Source: Tubulinosema ratisbonensis
Lineage: Eukaryota > Microsporidia > Tubulinosematidae
NCBI GenBank assembly: GCA_004000155.1
Contig: RCSS01000624.1
Location: 1 to 13,176 of the forward strand
Direction of reading: 5' to 3'
DNA: 13,176 nt
The position numbers and the translations under genes are program-made. This document shows positions 1 through 9,341 of the stretch, piece after piece. The notes beneath the pieces were generated by a model that saw only the letters and a list, made by a program, of their open reading frames with translations, did not search any database and had not been told where the DNA came from. Position 1 is the stretch's first letter; each line of letters opens with the position of its first letter.

Positions 1-8
1 ATAATAAT

Positions 9-863
9 TCAGAAAAAGAAAAAAGAGAAAATACCATCAGTGTTATTTAACATAAGAAAATATTCAGTTTCGAATAAGCAACAAAACACAACCAAACTTA
101 TTATTTTTTCACATCCTCTACGCATGTTTTCAATCCTTGTTTGATTTTTACATAATGATCTATTAATGAATATACTTGGTAACAGATAGCCTATCACCAA
201 ATACAATCCAATAAAAATTAACAAATAAAAAGACGAATTATATTTAAAGAAATTGCATAAATTTCTTGCCCAAATTAATATAAACAACATTAATAATCTT
301 TTTATAGCGCTTTGGTATTTTTGTTTTCTTTCAAATTGACATGAATTAGACCTAAAAATTGTAGGAGCAAAAATTTTGTAGACAATGTGCCACAAATTTA
401 TCAAAATAAAAATAAATTGAATCAGAAAATATACTTCGTAAAATAAAACAGAGTTTTTATTCTTTATTTTACTAACTATAATATAAATTAATTTAAAAAA
501 ATTGATTATTCCTACGTTATTCATAAATAAATAAAAGACACATGAAATATTTTCTATTATGTTAGTTGTTTTAGCTAATATACAATAAAACTTATAGCTA
601 TTGCCATAATTATAAATGTAAAATAACAAACATAAAAGATATAAAATTAGAAATAAAAGATTAAAATAGATAGGACTTATAAAATTAAGAGAAACTACAA
701 CAAAATATTGAATGAAGGTCGTAAAAAATATCTCATCTATTAAAAAATACGAATGAGTTAACAATTCATGATTATCGCTATAACTTTCTTCTAAATTTCG
801 GTTTACTGATATTTTATTACATTTTGTATTTGTAAGATTTAATTTTCTAATTGTTTTGGGCAT
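9..863 (-). CDS. Multi-pass membrane protein of unknown function
   Basis: This is a complete 284-codon frame with an ATG at 863 and a TGA at 9-11, far longer than expected by chance at this base composition. I do not recognise the family. After a polar, Asn/Lys-rich N-terminus of about 40 residues come six or seven hydrophobic segments, roughly at residues 45-62, 66-84, 106-130, 141-163, 189-206, 211-233 and perhaps 254-272. Short basic loops separate them, for example FERKQK near 177-182 and a CEK-containing stretch near 251. The protein ends in a run of four Phe. There is no cleavable signal peptide, so the first membrane segment probably directs insertion. Unlike the two plus-strand genes here, no CCC-type motif lies before the ATG. 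The gene is isolated, with 1.9 kb of spacer upstream. A transporter or receptor-like role is possible, but nothing in the sequence supports a choice. Confidence 0.72.
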   Translation of the reverse strand: MPKTIRKLNLTNTKCNKISVNRNLEESYSDNHELLTHSYFLIDEIFFTTFIQYFVVVSLNFISPIYFNLLFLILYLLCLLFYIYNYGNSYKFYCILAKTTNIIENISCVFYLFMNNVGIINFFKLIYIIVSKIKNKNSVLFYEVYFLIQFIFILINLWHIVYKIFAPTIFRSNSCQFERKQKYQSAIKRLLMLFILIWARNLCNFFKYNSSFYLLIFIGLYLVIGYLLPSIFINRSLCKNQTRIENMRRGCEKIISLVVFCCLFETEYFLMLNNTDGIFSFFFF

Positions 864-2160
864 GACTTTATTATTTAAGAATATTTATATTAAATATGAT
901 AAGAATAGTTATAATTTAATATCACATTAAAATTTAGCGAAATAAAGATATAAAAAATCGACAAGTTTTAATTAATAAATATTTTTAGAAAATTTCAAAA
1001 ATGTGCTTGGGTGAATTTAACTATAAATTAAGATGTTAATACTAAACAGATTTTAGAGAGAGATGGCATTAAATAAATCATAAATTAAAATTTTAAAATA
1101 ACCGATTACTTTACAAAAAATGAAAAGGATATATAACATCAATACCTTTTTTATAATTACTCTATCTATTTTAAATGAAAATGTATAAAATAAAATAATA
1201 TTTTGATATTTAAGCATTTACAAAAACATTCTATCACTTTGCTACTTTATAAACAAATACATATTAAAAGATCATTCTAAAATAAAGCACGGTATTTAAA
1301 TAAAAGGTATTTTACTAAGAATTATAGTAATACTTTTGTAAATATTTAAATATATTCGGTTTGTATAATTCTATCTCTTAGCTATTTGATGAAAAGTTTA
1401 AAAGAAATTTTTTATGTATCCAATTTAAAATTTGTTATAATTACATTGGGTTAAATTAATATAGTTAGTTTTAAAAACCGTATAGTTTAAGAACGAATTG
1501 TCCATTTTTATGAAAAAATTCTCATATCATAAACTTCTTCTTGATTTAAAAATACAAAATTATTAAATAGTTCAAAAATTTTTCATGAATTTTATTCTGT
1601 GTCGATTTTAAAAATGTACTTGTTATATCTATATAATATAATCCTTTAAACATAAGTTCGAAACCTTAATTTCTTAATTTACTTTTTTTTTGAATAAAAA
1701 TACACACGTCTAACGTAGATGCTATTATAAATAAACAAAAAATCAAATCAATTTATTTTAAACACCTATTATTATGATCTTATATTTTAAAATAGTACAG
1801 TATTTTATAGTAAAACATATTAAAATTTGTGTAAGTTTTTAACAATATACAAAATAATTTATTTTTATGAAACAATATATAGCATATACAATCAATTAAA
1901 ATATTCCGTAATCAAATCCTGAAAGGCAAAGTGATTCAAGCAATAAATAGAGTAGACAGGGTAAGATTTAAAGTGTGAAAGCTCATAGTATTTTGCGCCG
2001 TTTCAAATATTAGAAACATATTTTACAACATGTTTCTTTATACATAGGTATAAATATATTTAAAAAAAGATTTTCTATAGATTTCCCCTCAAGGGAAACT
2101 AAAAACACAATAAAAATAAATTTAAGGAGGTTAAAAATAAATAATTTACCTAGTTACAAC

Positions 2161-2178
2161 TGATTTCTACAGAAATCA
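2161..2178. repeat. Short perfect inverted repeat
   Basis: TGATTTCT and AGAAATCA form an 8-bp perfect inverted repeat separated by only two bases. It could form a small cruciform or be a dyad binding site, but it lies 590 bases from the nearest start codon and no function is supported. Confidence 0.35.
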
Positions 2179-2760
2179 ATTTGAAAATCTGTGATTAAAG
2201 CTTTTAAATTTTAAAAAAATTAAAAATATCTAAAAATATATAAACAAACAAAAGGAAATATATTATATAGAGGCATTTTAATTTACATTGTTATACTATT
2301 TTTATTTCTATATTTATCCGAAAAAAACAAACAAAGTTTAGTTTGTAGAATAATTTACAGATATGATCAAGTATTTAAATTTTGAATCAATTTTAATTAT
2401 TAAAAAAAATAAATTCGACAAAAAGAAAGGATTCATAAATATAAAATAAAATAAACCAATTCTATAGAAATGTATTTTTAGATTGTTAAAAAATACATTA
2501 AGAATAAGAAGAAAAATTAAGTTAAATCTAAAAAATTTTACAAATATATTTTAGTTTAATTTTTATTAATTACCATATAAAAATATTAAAATCTTATATT
2601 ATTCATTATAATTGCTCAAATAAACTGCAAAAATGATTGTTTAATAATAATTTAGATAAAAGTTTTATCGACATATTGCTTTGAAGCCATCATTAAGATT
2701 TTATCAAGTCTATAATATAAAAAGATAAAAAAATTTTTATTTTTTGTTATCTTAAAAATA

Positions 2761-2768
2761 TACCCTTT
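2761..2768 (+). promoter_or_regulatory. TACCC start-proximal motif of the first paralogue
   Basis: TACCC at 2761-2765 sits three bases before the ATG at 2769, in an almost pure A+T background. CCC- or GGG-type motifs just upstream of start codons are an established feature of microsporidian genes and are used there to choose starts. The paralogue at 6711 has the same pentamer before its ATG, which supports both start choices. Confidence 0.5.
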
Positions 2769-3982
2769 ATGTTTATTATTCCTTTGAACTTATTAAACCA
2801 AATATGCTTAGTATCAGGGGTTCACCAAAAATTAGGTTATTTTAATTATGAAGTAAACTATTTTTGTGAAAGACACATAGCAAAATACTTTTTAGAAAAA
2901 AAGAAATATGGAAAAAGAGGACATAAAAAGGATTTTTTGATAAAAAGAGAAAAAATAAAAAAAGAATTCTTGAGTAGTATAACCAAAATAAATAACCCAT
3001 TCATAATCATAGTAAATAAATATATACGCCATATATACTCAGAGGAATATGGAGAATCTTTTAAAAGACTTTTATCAAAAGCCTTTTTTATCGTTTTAGA
3101 ACAAATTTATATCAAATTTGCTATACAATTTAGTGAATTTTATAATTGCTATACAAGTAAGAAAAAAGATATAAAATCTATTTTGTTTGTAATATTTGAC
3201 ATTAAAAAAATTAGTAGAATCGACCAAAAAATTAACGAATCCTTTACACCAGTTTTAAATTATTTTTTTAGCACTTATTTATATGAAGATCTAAGATATT
3301 TTCCAAAAGATCTGAAAGATAAAATTAGAAATTCTGATCAGGAGAAAATAGTATTTTTGAAATATTTCAAAACTTTTTTAGTTCTTTACAAGAAAAAAAT
3401 TCTAAGCTATTACAAACCGATAAAAGAAATTATTTTAAATTACTTCTTCGTATAAAAAAAGATTATTCTCAAAGTATGAAAATATTAGAATATTTTGTAG
3501 AAAGAATGTTTTCAAGCAAAGAATTTAAAGTATTAAGTAGTTTTATTGTTCCTCTTAAATTAATAGAAAATAGTTTTGTCGCTATAAACAAAATTAGTAC
3601 ATCATTAAAGACTTATCATAAATTAATAGGCCAAATTATTTTACAATTCAAATGTATTGAATTTGTATTATTTGGTGGCGAATTATTCTTTTTAACTAAA
3701 AAATATATCCCAAGATATAAAATTGAGATTTTAAAGAAACTTAGATTTAAAATATTATTTTATGTTTGGGATACTATGAATCATAATAGTTCACTTTTTT
3801 TAGAAGAAACCAGAGATTATTTTTTATTATTGTGTTTCGAAAATTTTTTAAAAATATACAATGAGGATCTTATAGAAAGGTATTTTAGTGAAGATGATCT
3901 AAGTTTAGAATATTTAAATTTCAAAAAAATGGCTAGTAAATATAATGTTCTGATTTTATGGTTAAAAAATAAAATTATTTAA
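2769..3982 (+). pseudogene. Frameshifted paralogue of the 6711-7943 gene
   Basis: Two frames, 2769-3455 (228 aa) and 3476-3982 (168 aa), are pieces of one gene. The second frame is open upstream of its first ATG, back to 3338. Its codons there, such as the NYFK segment at about 3428-3439, align without gaps to the intact paralogue, whereas the end of the first frame does not. The shift maps to about 3351-3361, best explained by one base missing from the T run at 3354-3358. With it restored the protein would be 404 residues, against 410 in the paralogue. Shared blocks are the FFIVL/IQF segment, SKEFK, LFG and YIP.YKI. The N-terminus (MFIIPLNLLNQICLV) is hydrophobic and signal-like. The family is not recognised. 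No other disruption exists, so this is either a very recent pseudogene or a homopolymer sequencing error in a live gene. Confidence 0.75.
3351..3361 (+). other. Inferred frameshift site in a T run
   Basis: The reading frame moves back by one base here. Upstream codons align with the paralogue in the 2769 frame, and codons from about 3359 align in the 3476 frame. Five consecutive T (3354-3358) are the likely slip site. The local codons do not form a classical minus-one slippery heptamer, so programmed frameshifting is unlikely. Confidence 0.6.
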
Positions 3983-4559
3983 AAATTCTATCTAATCAAT
4001 AAGCAATCTTTACCGAATATATTTTTAATCTTTAAATTATAATTTTTTAGAATATTTAATCATAATTAAAATCTATTAAAGGGGAAAAATATTTTAAAAA
4101 CTAAAATTTAAAAAGTTTCTATCTTTGTTAGTTTTGCCTCGTTTTTTTGCACTTGATTCCTAAAATAACATATTTCTTTTATTTTCAAGCAAAGCTTAAG
4201 AGTTCGTTTCATTATGCATAATAATTATAGTTATTTTTCTTCAAAACACCATATTTTAAGAATGTAATACTATTTTTTTGAAACAATTAATAGTTTTGGT
4301 AAAAATAATAGTTTTTTTTAATTTACATCGCGCTTTGGTCAAAATTTTGGTATACTTTGATAAAATATATTGTATTATAAATAAATCAAGTCTAAAATTA
4401 AAAACTATTTTATTAAAAATAATCACTTAAACGACAAATAAATATTTTTTATTTAAAGCTCATTGCACCCACCAATTAAGTCTTTGTATATTCTTGGCAC
4501 TAACTATTGTAATATATTACGCCTTAATTTTTAAGAACAAGATTTCTTAATGTTTTCAG

Positions 4560-4720
4560 GCTTAGGAAATCATTCCTCAGAGTTTTAAATATATATTTAA
4601 GATAAAAAATTCTTTCATTGAATTTATAAAAGAGAAAAAGACTGTTTATTTAAAAGCTTTTTTTAATGCATTTAAATACAAAAAATTCGGAGGATTTTTA
4701 ATATGGTGTATTTTATAACA
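4560..4720 (+). pseudogene. Possible Tc1/mariner relic (central DDE region)
   Basis: One frame is open for about 50 codons between a TAG near 4563 and a TAA near 4720. Its end reads KKFGGFLIWCIL, which resembles the GGG..M.WG(C/G).. block of Tc1-type DDE transposases. The preceding lysine-rich residues are compatible with that region, but the flanks are riddled with stops and no catalytic residue can be placed. Frames of this length are expected by chance at this composition, so the call rests on one short motif. Confidence 0.25.
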
Positions 4721-5000
4721 TAAAAATTATTGCAATGTTTTGTGAAAAAGATATTGTTTACTTATTTTTAATAGAAAAATAAATGACCTTTTCTTCTAAC
4801 CTTTAATATCAAATCAAAGATTATCACTTAATGAATGGTAATAATAAAAACCATAATATTTTTTTTGCTATTTGATTGAAATATAATAAACGTCTTTGTA
4901 TTTAATAAAGTATATCCATGAATTATTCTTATATAAATATTTAAACTAGTCTGATTCATAAAAAATAAGACTTTTCAAAAATCTAAAATTTCAATGCTTA

Positions 5001-5310
5001 TCACAATGATACTTCCGTTTTATCATCTGAATATATTTTTGCTGTGATCAAAGAGAGTTTTTGATAGTGACCTATTATAGCTAGTTTCTTTTCAATTGTT
5101 TCATGTGACACTTTCACATCTATTTTTGGATAAAGCTATTTTTTTGAAATTCACTTGTGTTTAAATATTGTGTCATGTATTACTTTTTAGATTTTATATT
5201 AAATAAGCGTAAAAAATGTTTATTTTTATACTTTTATCCCAGCGCCGATAAATTGCTCTTTTGATCTAATTTTCTAAATGATCAGTTCCTCTTTAGACTA
5301 TAAACTTAAA
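5001..5310 (-). pseudogene. Possible Tc1/mariner relic (HTH region)
   Basis: On the minus strand one frame reads through with several stops, and its last 44 codons (5135 down to 5004) are open. The motif VSHETIEKKL followed by HYQKLSL resembles the second helix-turn-helix and linker of Tc1-type transposases (VS..TI.R.L...G). No DDE residue is recognisable and there are no visible terminal repeats. It may be a fossil fragment or a chance resemblance. Confidence 0.28.
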
Positions 5311-6549
5311 CACTTGCAATGGATATAATTGTATAGTTATCAATTTTAATATACGTATGTTTTATATATTTGATTCGATATATTTTTTTCTTTAAAAACC
5401 ATCATAACAGAGTTTTTTTCCTATTTAAAAATAATCATTATATATTTTTATATGTTTTAAAATGCAACAGAAATACTATTTGCCACATAAAAACATACCT
5501 TTTATTCCTACGAGTATACCCCCAAATTAACCTGTAAAACTATAAAATATATTATTTTTTAAAACCTAATAGATTTTTAGATATAAAAACAACCCCCATA
5601 GCGAGACTTAATATTTTTTTGTAAGTTCAGCTTATATTTTATAATTGAAAATTCAATAGATTCTAAGAGAAATTTGTATAATAATCTAAATCTCAGACAA
5701 TAGAAAATAACAAATTTTATTTTTTTTAAGAGTTTTATTTCAAAAGGGAATATTAAAGAAAAATTAGACAAATGTATTTTTTATAAAGTTTGAATAAAAA
5801 AGTTAATATATAAATAAATTCAAAAGTTTATGTTACATTAAAAAAAACTAATATATGAATTAAGTAACTAGTTTATATTGAGGTAATGAAGAATCTGAAA
5901 ATAAATAAAGAAATAAATGTTTAAATATGGCTGAAGAATTGGTAAACCTTGTTTAAGTTCTCATTTACAGCAATATCAACATGATAATTTTTTTATTCTT
6001 ATAAAAACCGAAAAATAAAATTAATTTATCTAAAAAGGTAAAGTACATAATTTTTAAGGTAAGTAAGTGTTACTAAAAAATTTATGTGCTTCTTTTAAAA
6101 AAATATGCATACATTAAACAGAAAGATGCATTTGATATTACGCAAACTCAAAGAATAAAATTCAAATACTAAAAAATACCTAAAGTTATTGATAACATAA
6201 AATTGATTTTTTAAAGAACAATTATTAAAATGACTTTAATAATTTTTGAAGATAAAAAAATCTAATAAGAATCATTTATTAGCATATCGTTTTACTATAA
6301 ACATTTTGACGTAACAAGAATTTTGCAACTGATTTTAAAACTAGTGTATTACAGTAATAGTTTTTATAAAATACTTATATAAGGAATATATAATATTGGT
6401 CATATTCAAAGAATTCTAGAAGTTTAAATCCAAGTATATCTGTCATAGTTTGGTATATGACCTGTATTTTTTATCAAAAATAAAATAAATGATACAAACA
6501 AAAATTTATATGATATTTTAAAAATTCTCTTAAAGTTAAAAAAAAAATT

Positions 6550-6597
6550 TATCATATACGTTTCTAAATATATTATCATATACGTTTCTAAATATAT
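6550..6597. repeat. Perfect 24-bp tandem duplication
   Basis: A 24-base unit starting TATCATATACG occurs twice with no spacer and no mismatch (6550-6573 and 6574-6597). It lies 113 bases before the start codon at 6711. Perfect identity in fast-drifting spacer implies a recent duplication. It could duplicate a promoter element, but the frameshifted paralogue has no counterpart. Confidence 0.85.
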
Positions 6598-6617
6598 GTT
6601 TTTTCGATTTATTTTAA

Positions 6618-6650
6618 ATATTTTAACACAATTTTTTTATGTTAAAATAT
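6618..6650. repeat. 11-bp hairpin upstream of the 6711 gene
   Basis: ATATTTTAACA (6618-6628) and its exact reverse complement (6640-6650) flank an 11-base T-rich loop. The hairpin is 60 bases before the ATG. Its weak A+T stem may be incidental. It could also act in transcription of the downstream gene. Confidence 0.5.
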
Positions 6651-6695
6651 ATTTAAAAATTTTTTCTTATCATAAATTTTTGATACAAAAAAAAT

Positions 6696-6700
6696 TACCC
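6696..6700 (+). promoter_or_regulatory. TACCC start-proximal motif of the intact paralogue
   Basis: TACCC ends ten bases before the ATG at 6711. It is the same pentamer as before the 2769 gene and matches the CCC-type start-associated motif described in microsporidia. Confidence 0.5.
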
Positions 6701-6710
6701 TATACAATAA

Positions 6711-7943
6711 ATGTTATTGCATAATACAATAAATATTTACTTATTCTTTGATTTTATAAAGTTAACACAGAGTACAAACGAACCAACCAACTATGTCATA
6801 AATTATATTAAAAATTATCAAGAAGAAAAATTAAATTTTTTGAAAAAAGCTCAAGACATTCAATCTAACAATTTTGTTCCTTTTATTTTCTTATTGAAAA
6901 AAAGAGAAAATAGCAAATATTTTCAAGAAATATTAGAAATTCATGAAAATTACCTAAATTTTCTAACCAAAGAAATTGATAATTTTTTTTGCATCGGATC
7001 AAATGAAAACTCATTAGCTCTTTTTTCACGTTGCTTTTTTATTGTTTTAAACGAACTTATCATGAAATTTTCAATACAATTTATTTTATTGTTAAACCAA
7101 ATGACAAACAAAAGAAAAAAGATTGAATATTTTTTAAACAATTTATTTTATTTGGGTAAAAAATCAAGTAATTTTAAGAAAAAAAACATTTTGCTAAGTC
7201 AAATTGTAAACATTTTTTATGATGATTTTTTAGAAGAAAATTTAGAATCAAATCTTTTTGATTGTTTCAAAGAAAAAGATAAAAATTCACATTTCGATCC
7301 TATACTTTCTTTCAATATTTATTTTATAAAATTAAAAAAGAAATTTGAAAAAGCTTATATTTTTGAGCGCAAAGATTATTTTAAATCTGAGAAAAACCTA
7401 TCTGATTTAAAAAATATCAATTTGAAAAATATAATTTTGTATTACATCAGATCAATTTTTAAGAGTAAAGAATTTAAATTTATTAAAAAATTCATACCAG
7501 AAGTACAATTATACAAAGATTTAATACACAAATCACACAATCCATTAAAACGACTAACCTTTATTCACGGCACACTAAATCATTTAATTTTACAATTTAA
7601 TCTTATATATTTTTTATTGTTTGGTAAAGAATCTGATTTGTTTCTTCAAAGATACATTCCAATTTATAAAATAATTATTTTTAAAAGATTAAAATTCAAA
7701 TTGAGATTCATTTCATATTATTTTTTTAATCAATTCACGGGAAATAAAAACAAAACAATAGAAGAATTTTTTAAATTGATGTGCTATTCTAGCTTTAATG
7801 ACTTGATAAATGCTAAGACTTCGATTTTTATCATGAATGGTTTGAATTTAGAAAAAGATTTTATAGAATTTAATACAATAGTTGAAATGAATCAAACAAT
7901 TTTAGATAAAATTAATATTGAATGTAGCGAAAGAAAAAATTAA
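6711..7943 (+). CDS. Lineage-specific, possibly secreted protein (intact paralogue)
   Basis: This is an intact 410-residue frame. I do not recognise the family. The N-terminus is hydrophobic (about residues 7-17, NIYLFFDFI), followed by KLTQSTNEP, and could be a cleaved signal peptide. No other clear membrane segment is certain, although the protein is rich in Phe, Ile, Leu, Lys and Asn. Conserved blocks shared with the 2769-3982 copy are a segment near 108-124 (CFFIVL..LI.KF.IQF), SKEFK near 253-257, and a C-terminal block near 295-330 containing LILQF, LLFGKE and YIPIYKI. Overall identity is low, so the duplication is old. The ATG is chosen because TACCC ends ten bases upstream and the copy starts similarly. 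The C-terminus ends in a charged ECSERKN. The two copies point the same way but are 2.7 kb apart, so they are not an operon. Confidence 0.82.
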   Translation: MLLHNTINIYLFFDFIKLTQSTNEPTNYVINYIKNYQEEKLNFLKKAQDIQSNNFVPFIFLLKKRENSKYFQEILEIHENYLNFLTKEIDNFFCIGSNENSLALFSRCFFIVLNELIMKFSIQFILLLNQMTNKRKKIEYFLNNLFYLGKKSSNFKKKNILLSQIVNIFYDDFLEENLESNLFDCFKEKDKNSHFDPILSFNIYFIKLKKKFEKAYIFERKDYFKSEKNLSDLKNINLKNIILYYIRSIFKSKEFKFIKKFIPEVQLYKDLIHKSHNPLKRLTFIHGTLNHLILQFNLIYFLLFGKESDLFLQRYIPIYKIIIFKRLKFKLRFISYYFFNQFTGNKNKTIEEFFKLMCYSSFNDLINAKTSIFIMNGLNLEKDFIEFNTIVEMNQTILDKINIECSERKN

Positions 7944-8950
7944 ATCAAAATTTTTAAATAAAATAATTATTTTTCGTATTAATCAGAGATAAAAAATTTT
8001 TAAATTAAAAAATAACTGTTTTATGTTTTTAAATCAAAAAAATTATTTTAAATAAAACTTTACAAAATTTTAAATAATTCTTTTTACAAAAAAATGTAAC
8101 AAAGCACATTATAAATTCAGAGGAGAAATTCCATAGAAAATTATCGAATTAAAGAGACTAAAAAAATTATGGGAAAGAAATTCTTAAAACTTATATAAAA
8201 AGAACAAACTCTTTTAAAATATAAACCCTCTTCACCCACTATTTTTTAAGACTTGTGATACTTAAAGCTACTACAAAAACATTTATTTACAAAAAAGAAA
8301 TTAGTTTGTAAACCTCGTGGGCCTAAAAAGAAAAATTACTTAAATAAAAATTAATTTATATAAAACTTGACTTTTTTAACATTAAACAAAAAAACATTAA
8401 AATCTAAAAATAGAAAGTCCCATAAAGTTAAAAATTTTAATTCTTATTAGAAGTTCTCATAAATAATTAATAATCATGTCAGTCAAACTAAATAAATTAA
8501 CATTTAAAAATACTTATTCTTCCTATGGAAAAAATGTCTAAATACAAAAATTGTCATTTTTTATATTTAAAATGCCTAAAATTAAGTGGATTTTCAATTT
8601 TTTAGTTAGAAATTATAAAAAATACAAAATAGCAGGCAATGAATAAATATATATGATTAATTTTTTTAGAATAAAGGAAATTAAAAAATCTTTTTGATTG
8701 AATTGAATTAATAGACAGAACCAACATTGTTCTTTTATTTTTACCAATTTTTCTTTATTAACGACTAGCAAAAATAGTTGTAGCACTTTTAGGATTGAAA
8801 AATATCAAATGTAAAAAAAACATATATCTTGTAAAATAAACCTTATAACAAGTTCGCATTGCATTATAAGAGCGATTTAAACATTTTTATATTTACAAGT
8901 AGGTATTATTTTTGAAAGTACAAATGGATTCGCAATTTCTAGTCTTTATA
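7944..8950. other. A+T-rich spacer, nothing assignable
   Basis: No gene or RNA is supported in this 1 kb. Around 8100-8340 the sequence is slightly less A+T rich and has moderately long open stretches in two plus-strand frames, including KPRGPKKK at about 8309-8332. I could not place these in any family. Confidence 0.5.
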
Positions 8951-9170
8951 TTATGGAACTAAGATAACATTTTTTCTGTTTCTTAGGAATGAGAAATTAA
9001 TACCAAGGTCCTTTTGCAATACCTTAAGTTGGTTGACAGCTGCTAGCACGCTTTTTTAAAATAAAATATATTTAGAATGAATTTATTCTTGTAAGACATC
9101 ATTTATTTTATAATAGAATAGGTTTAAATACTTTTTTAAATCTTCTTTTTCGATAAAAAGTTGATTTTAT
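8951..9170 (-). pseudogene. Decayed coding-like stretch, unassigned
   Basis: On the minus strand one frame runs from about 9170 to a TAA at 8951 with about four internal stops and no shift. Its last open part includes VLAAVNQLKVLQKDLG and ends in ILVP. Base composition at about 8990-9055 is clearly less A+T rich than the surroundings, as expected of former coding DNA. It lies just outside the 5' LTR of the gypsy element. No family was recognised. A transposon or host gene fragment are both possible. Confidence 0.3.
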
Positions 9171-9223
9171 CAGCCAGTAATTTTACTTCCTTGTTTTAAT
9201 GTTTCACATCTCAAAAAAAATGA

Positions 9224-9341
9224 GGTGATGATTAAACATCTGAAAATTTTAAAGTATAAATAAAATTTAAAATAAGTAAAGAATGTTTTTCGAATGTAAC
9301 TCTTTTTATTTAACAATATAATTAATAATGATTCCTTAACA
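9224..9341 (+). repeat. 5' LTR
   Basis: This 118-base block matches 11990-12109. It shares ATGATTAAACATCTGAAA near the start, then AAGTAT, AAGAATGTT, TAACTCTTTTT and AACAATA in the same order, with a terminal ACA. The initial TG seen in the 3' copy (TGTAATG) appears here as GGTGATG, so the exact start is uncertain by a few bases. It ends in CA directly before a TGG. Confidence 0.75.

Larger units (their letters stand above)
864..2768. other. Gene-free A+T-rich spacer
   Basis: This 1.9 kb stretch separates the membrane-protein gene from the frameshifted paralogue. I found no convincing ORF, RNA gene or recognisable transposon motif in it. The least A+T-rich part is about 1910-2010. It is broken by stops in every frame and may be old coding debris, but I could not assign it. 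Two short inverted repeats are visible, at 2082-2098 and 2161-2178. The last 60 bases before 2769 presumably hold the promoter of the downstream gene. Confidence 0.6.
3983..6710. other. Long A+T-rich spacer with possible transposon debris
   Basis: This 2.7 kb stretch lies between the two paralogues. It holds no intact gene that I can support. Two stretches resemble decayed Tc1/mariner transposase (about 4560-4720 plus and 5001-5310 minus) and are listed separately. The last 160 bases carry a tandem duplication and a hairpin ahead of the 6711 gene. The rest is low-complexity A+T sequence. Confidence 0.55.

Noticed and set aside
1650..1672. GTTCGAAACC resembling a tRNA T-loop
   Set aside because: The flanking bases cannot form the T stem, and no acceptor or anticodon arm is present.
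2082..2098. TTTCCC/GGGAAA hairpin
   Set aside because: The 6-bp stem is isolated, lies far from any gene and has no associated T run or motif giving it a role.
4108..4212. 34-codon minus-strand ATG frame
   Set aside because: It is too short and has no motif or recognisable similarity. It could be debris but cannot be supported.
5577..5771. 64-codon minus-strand frame
   Set aside because: It begins with TTG rather than ATG, has no start-proximal motif or family feature, and its length is expected by chance at this composition.
6399..6462. GGTCATAT/ATATGACC inverted repeat 48 bases apart
   Set aside because: The 8-bp arms are short and A+T rich with no transposase or other context.
6950..7141. 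63-codon minus-strand frame
   Set aside because: It lies antisense within the intact 6711-7943 gene, whose sense frame is supported by a paralogue.
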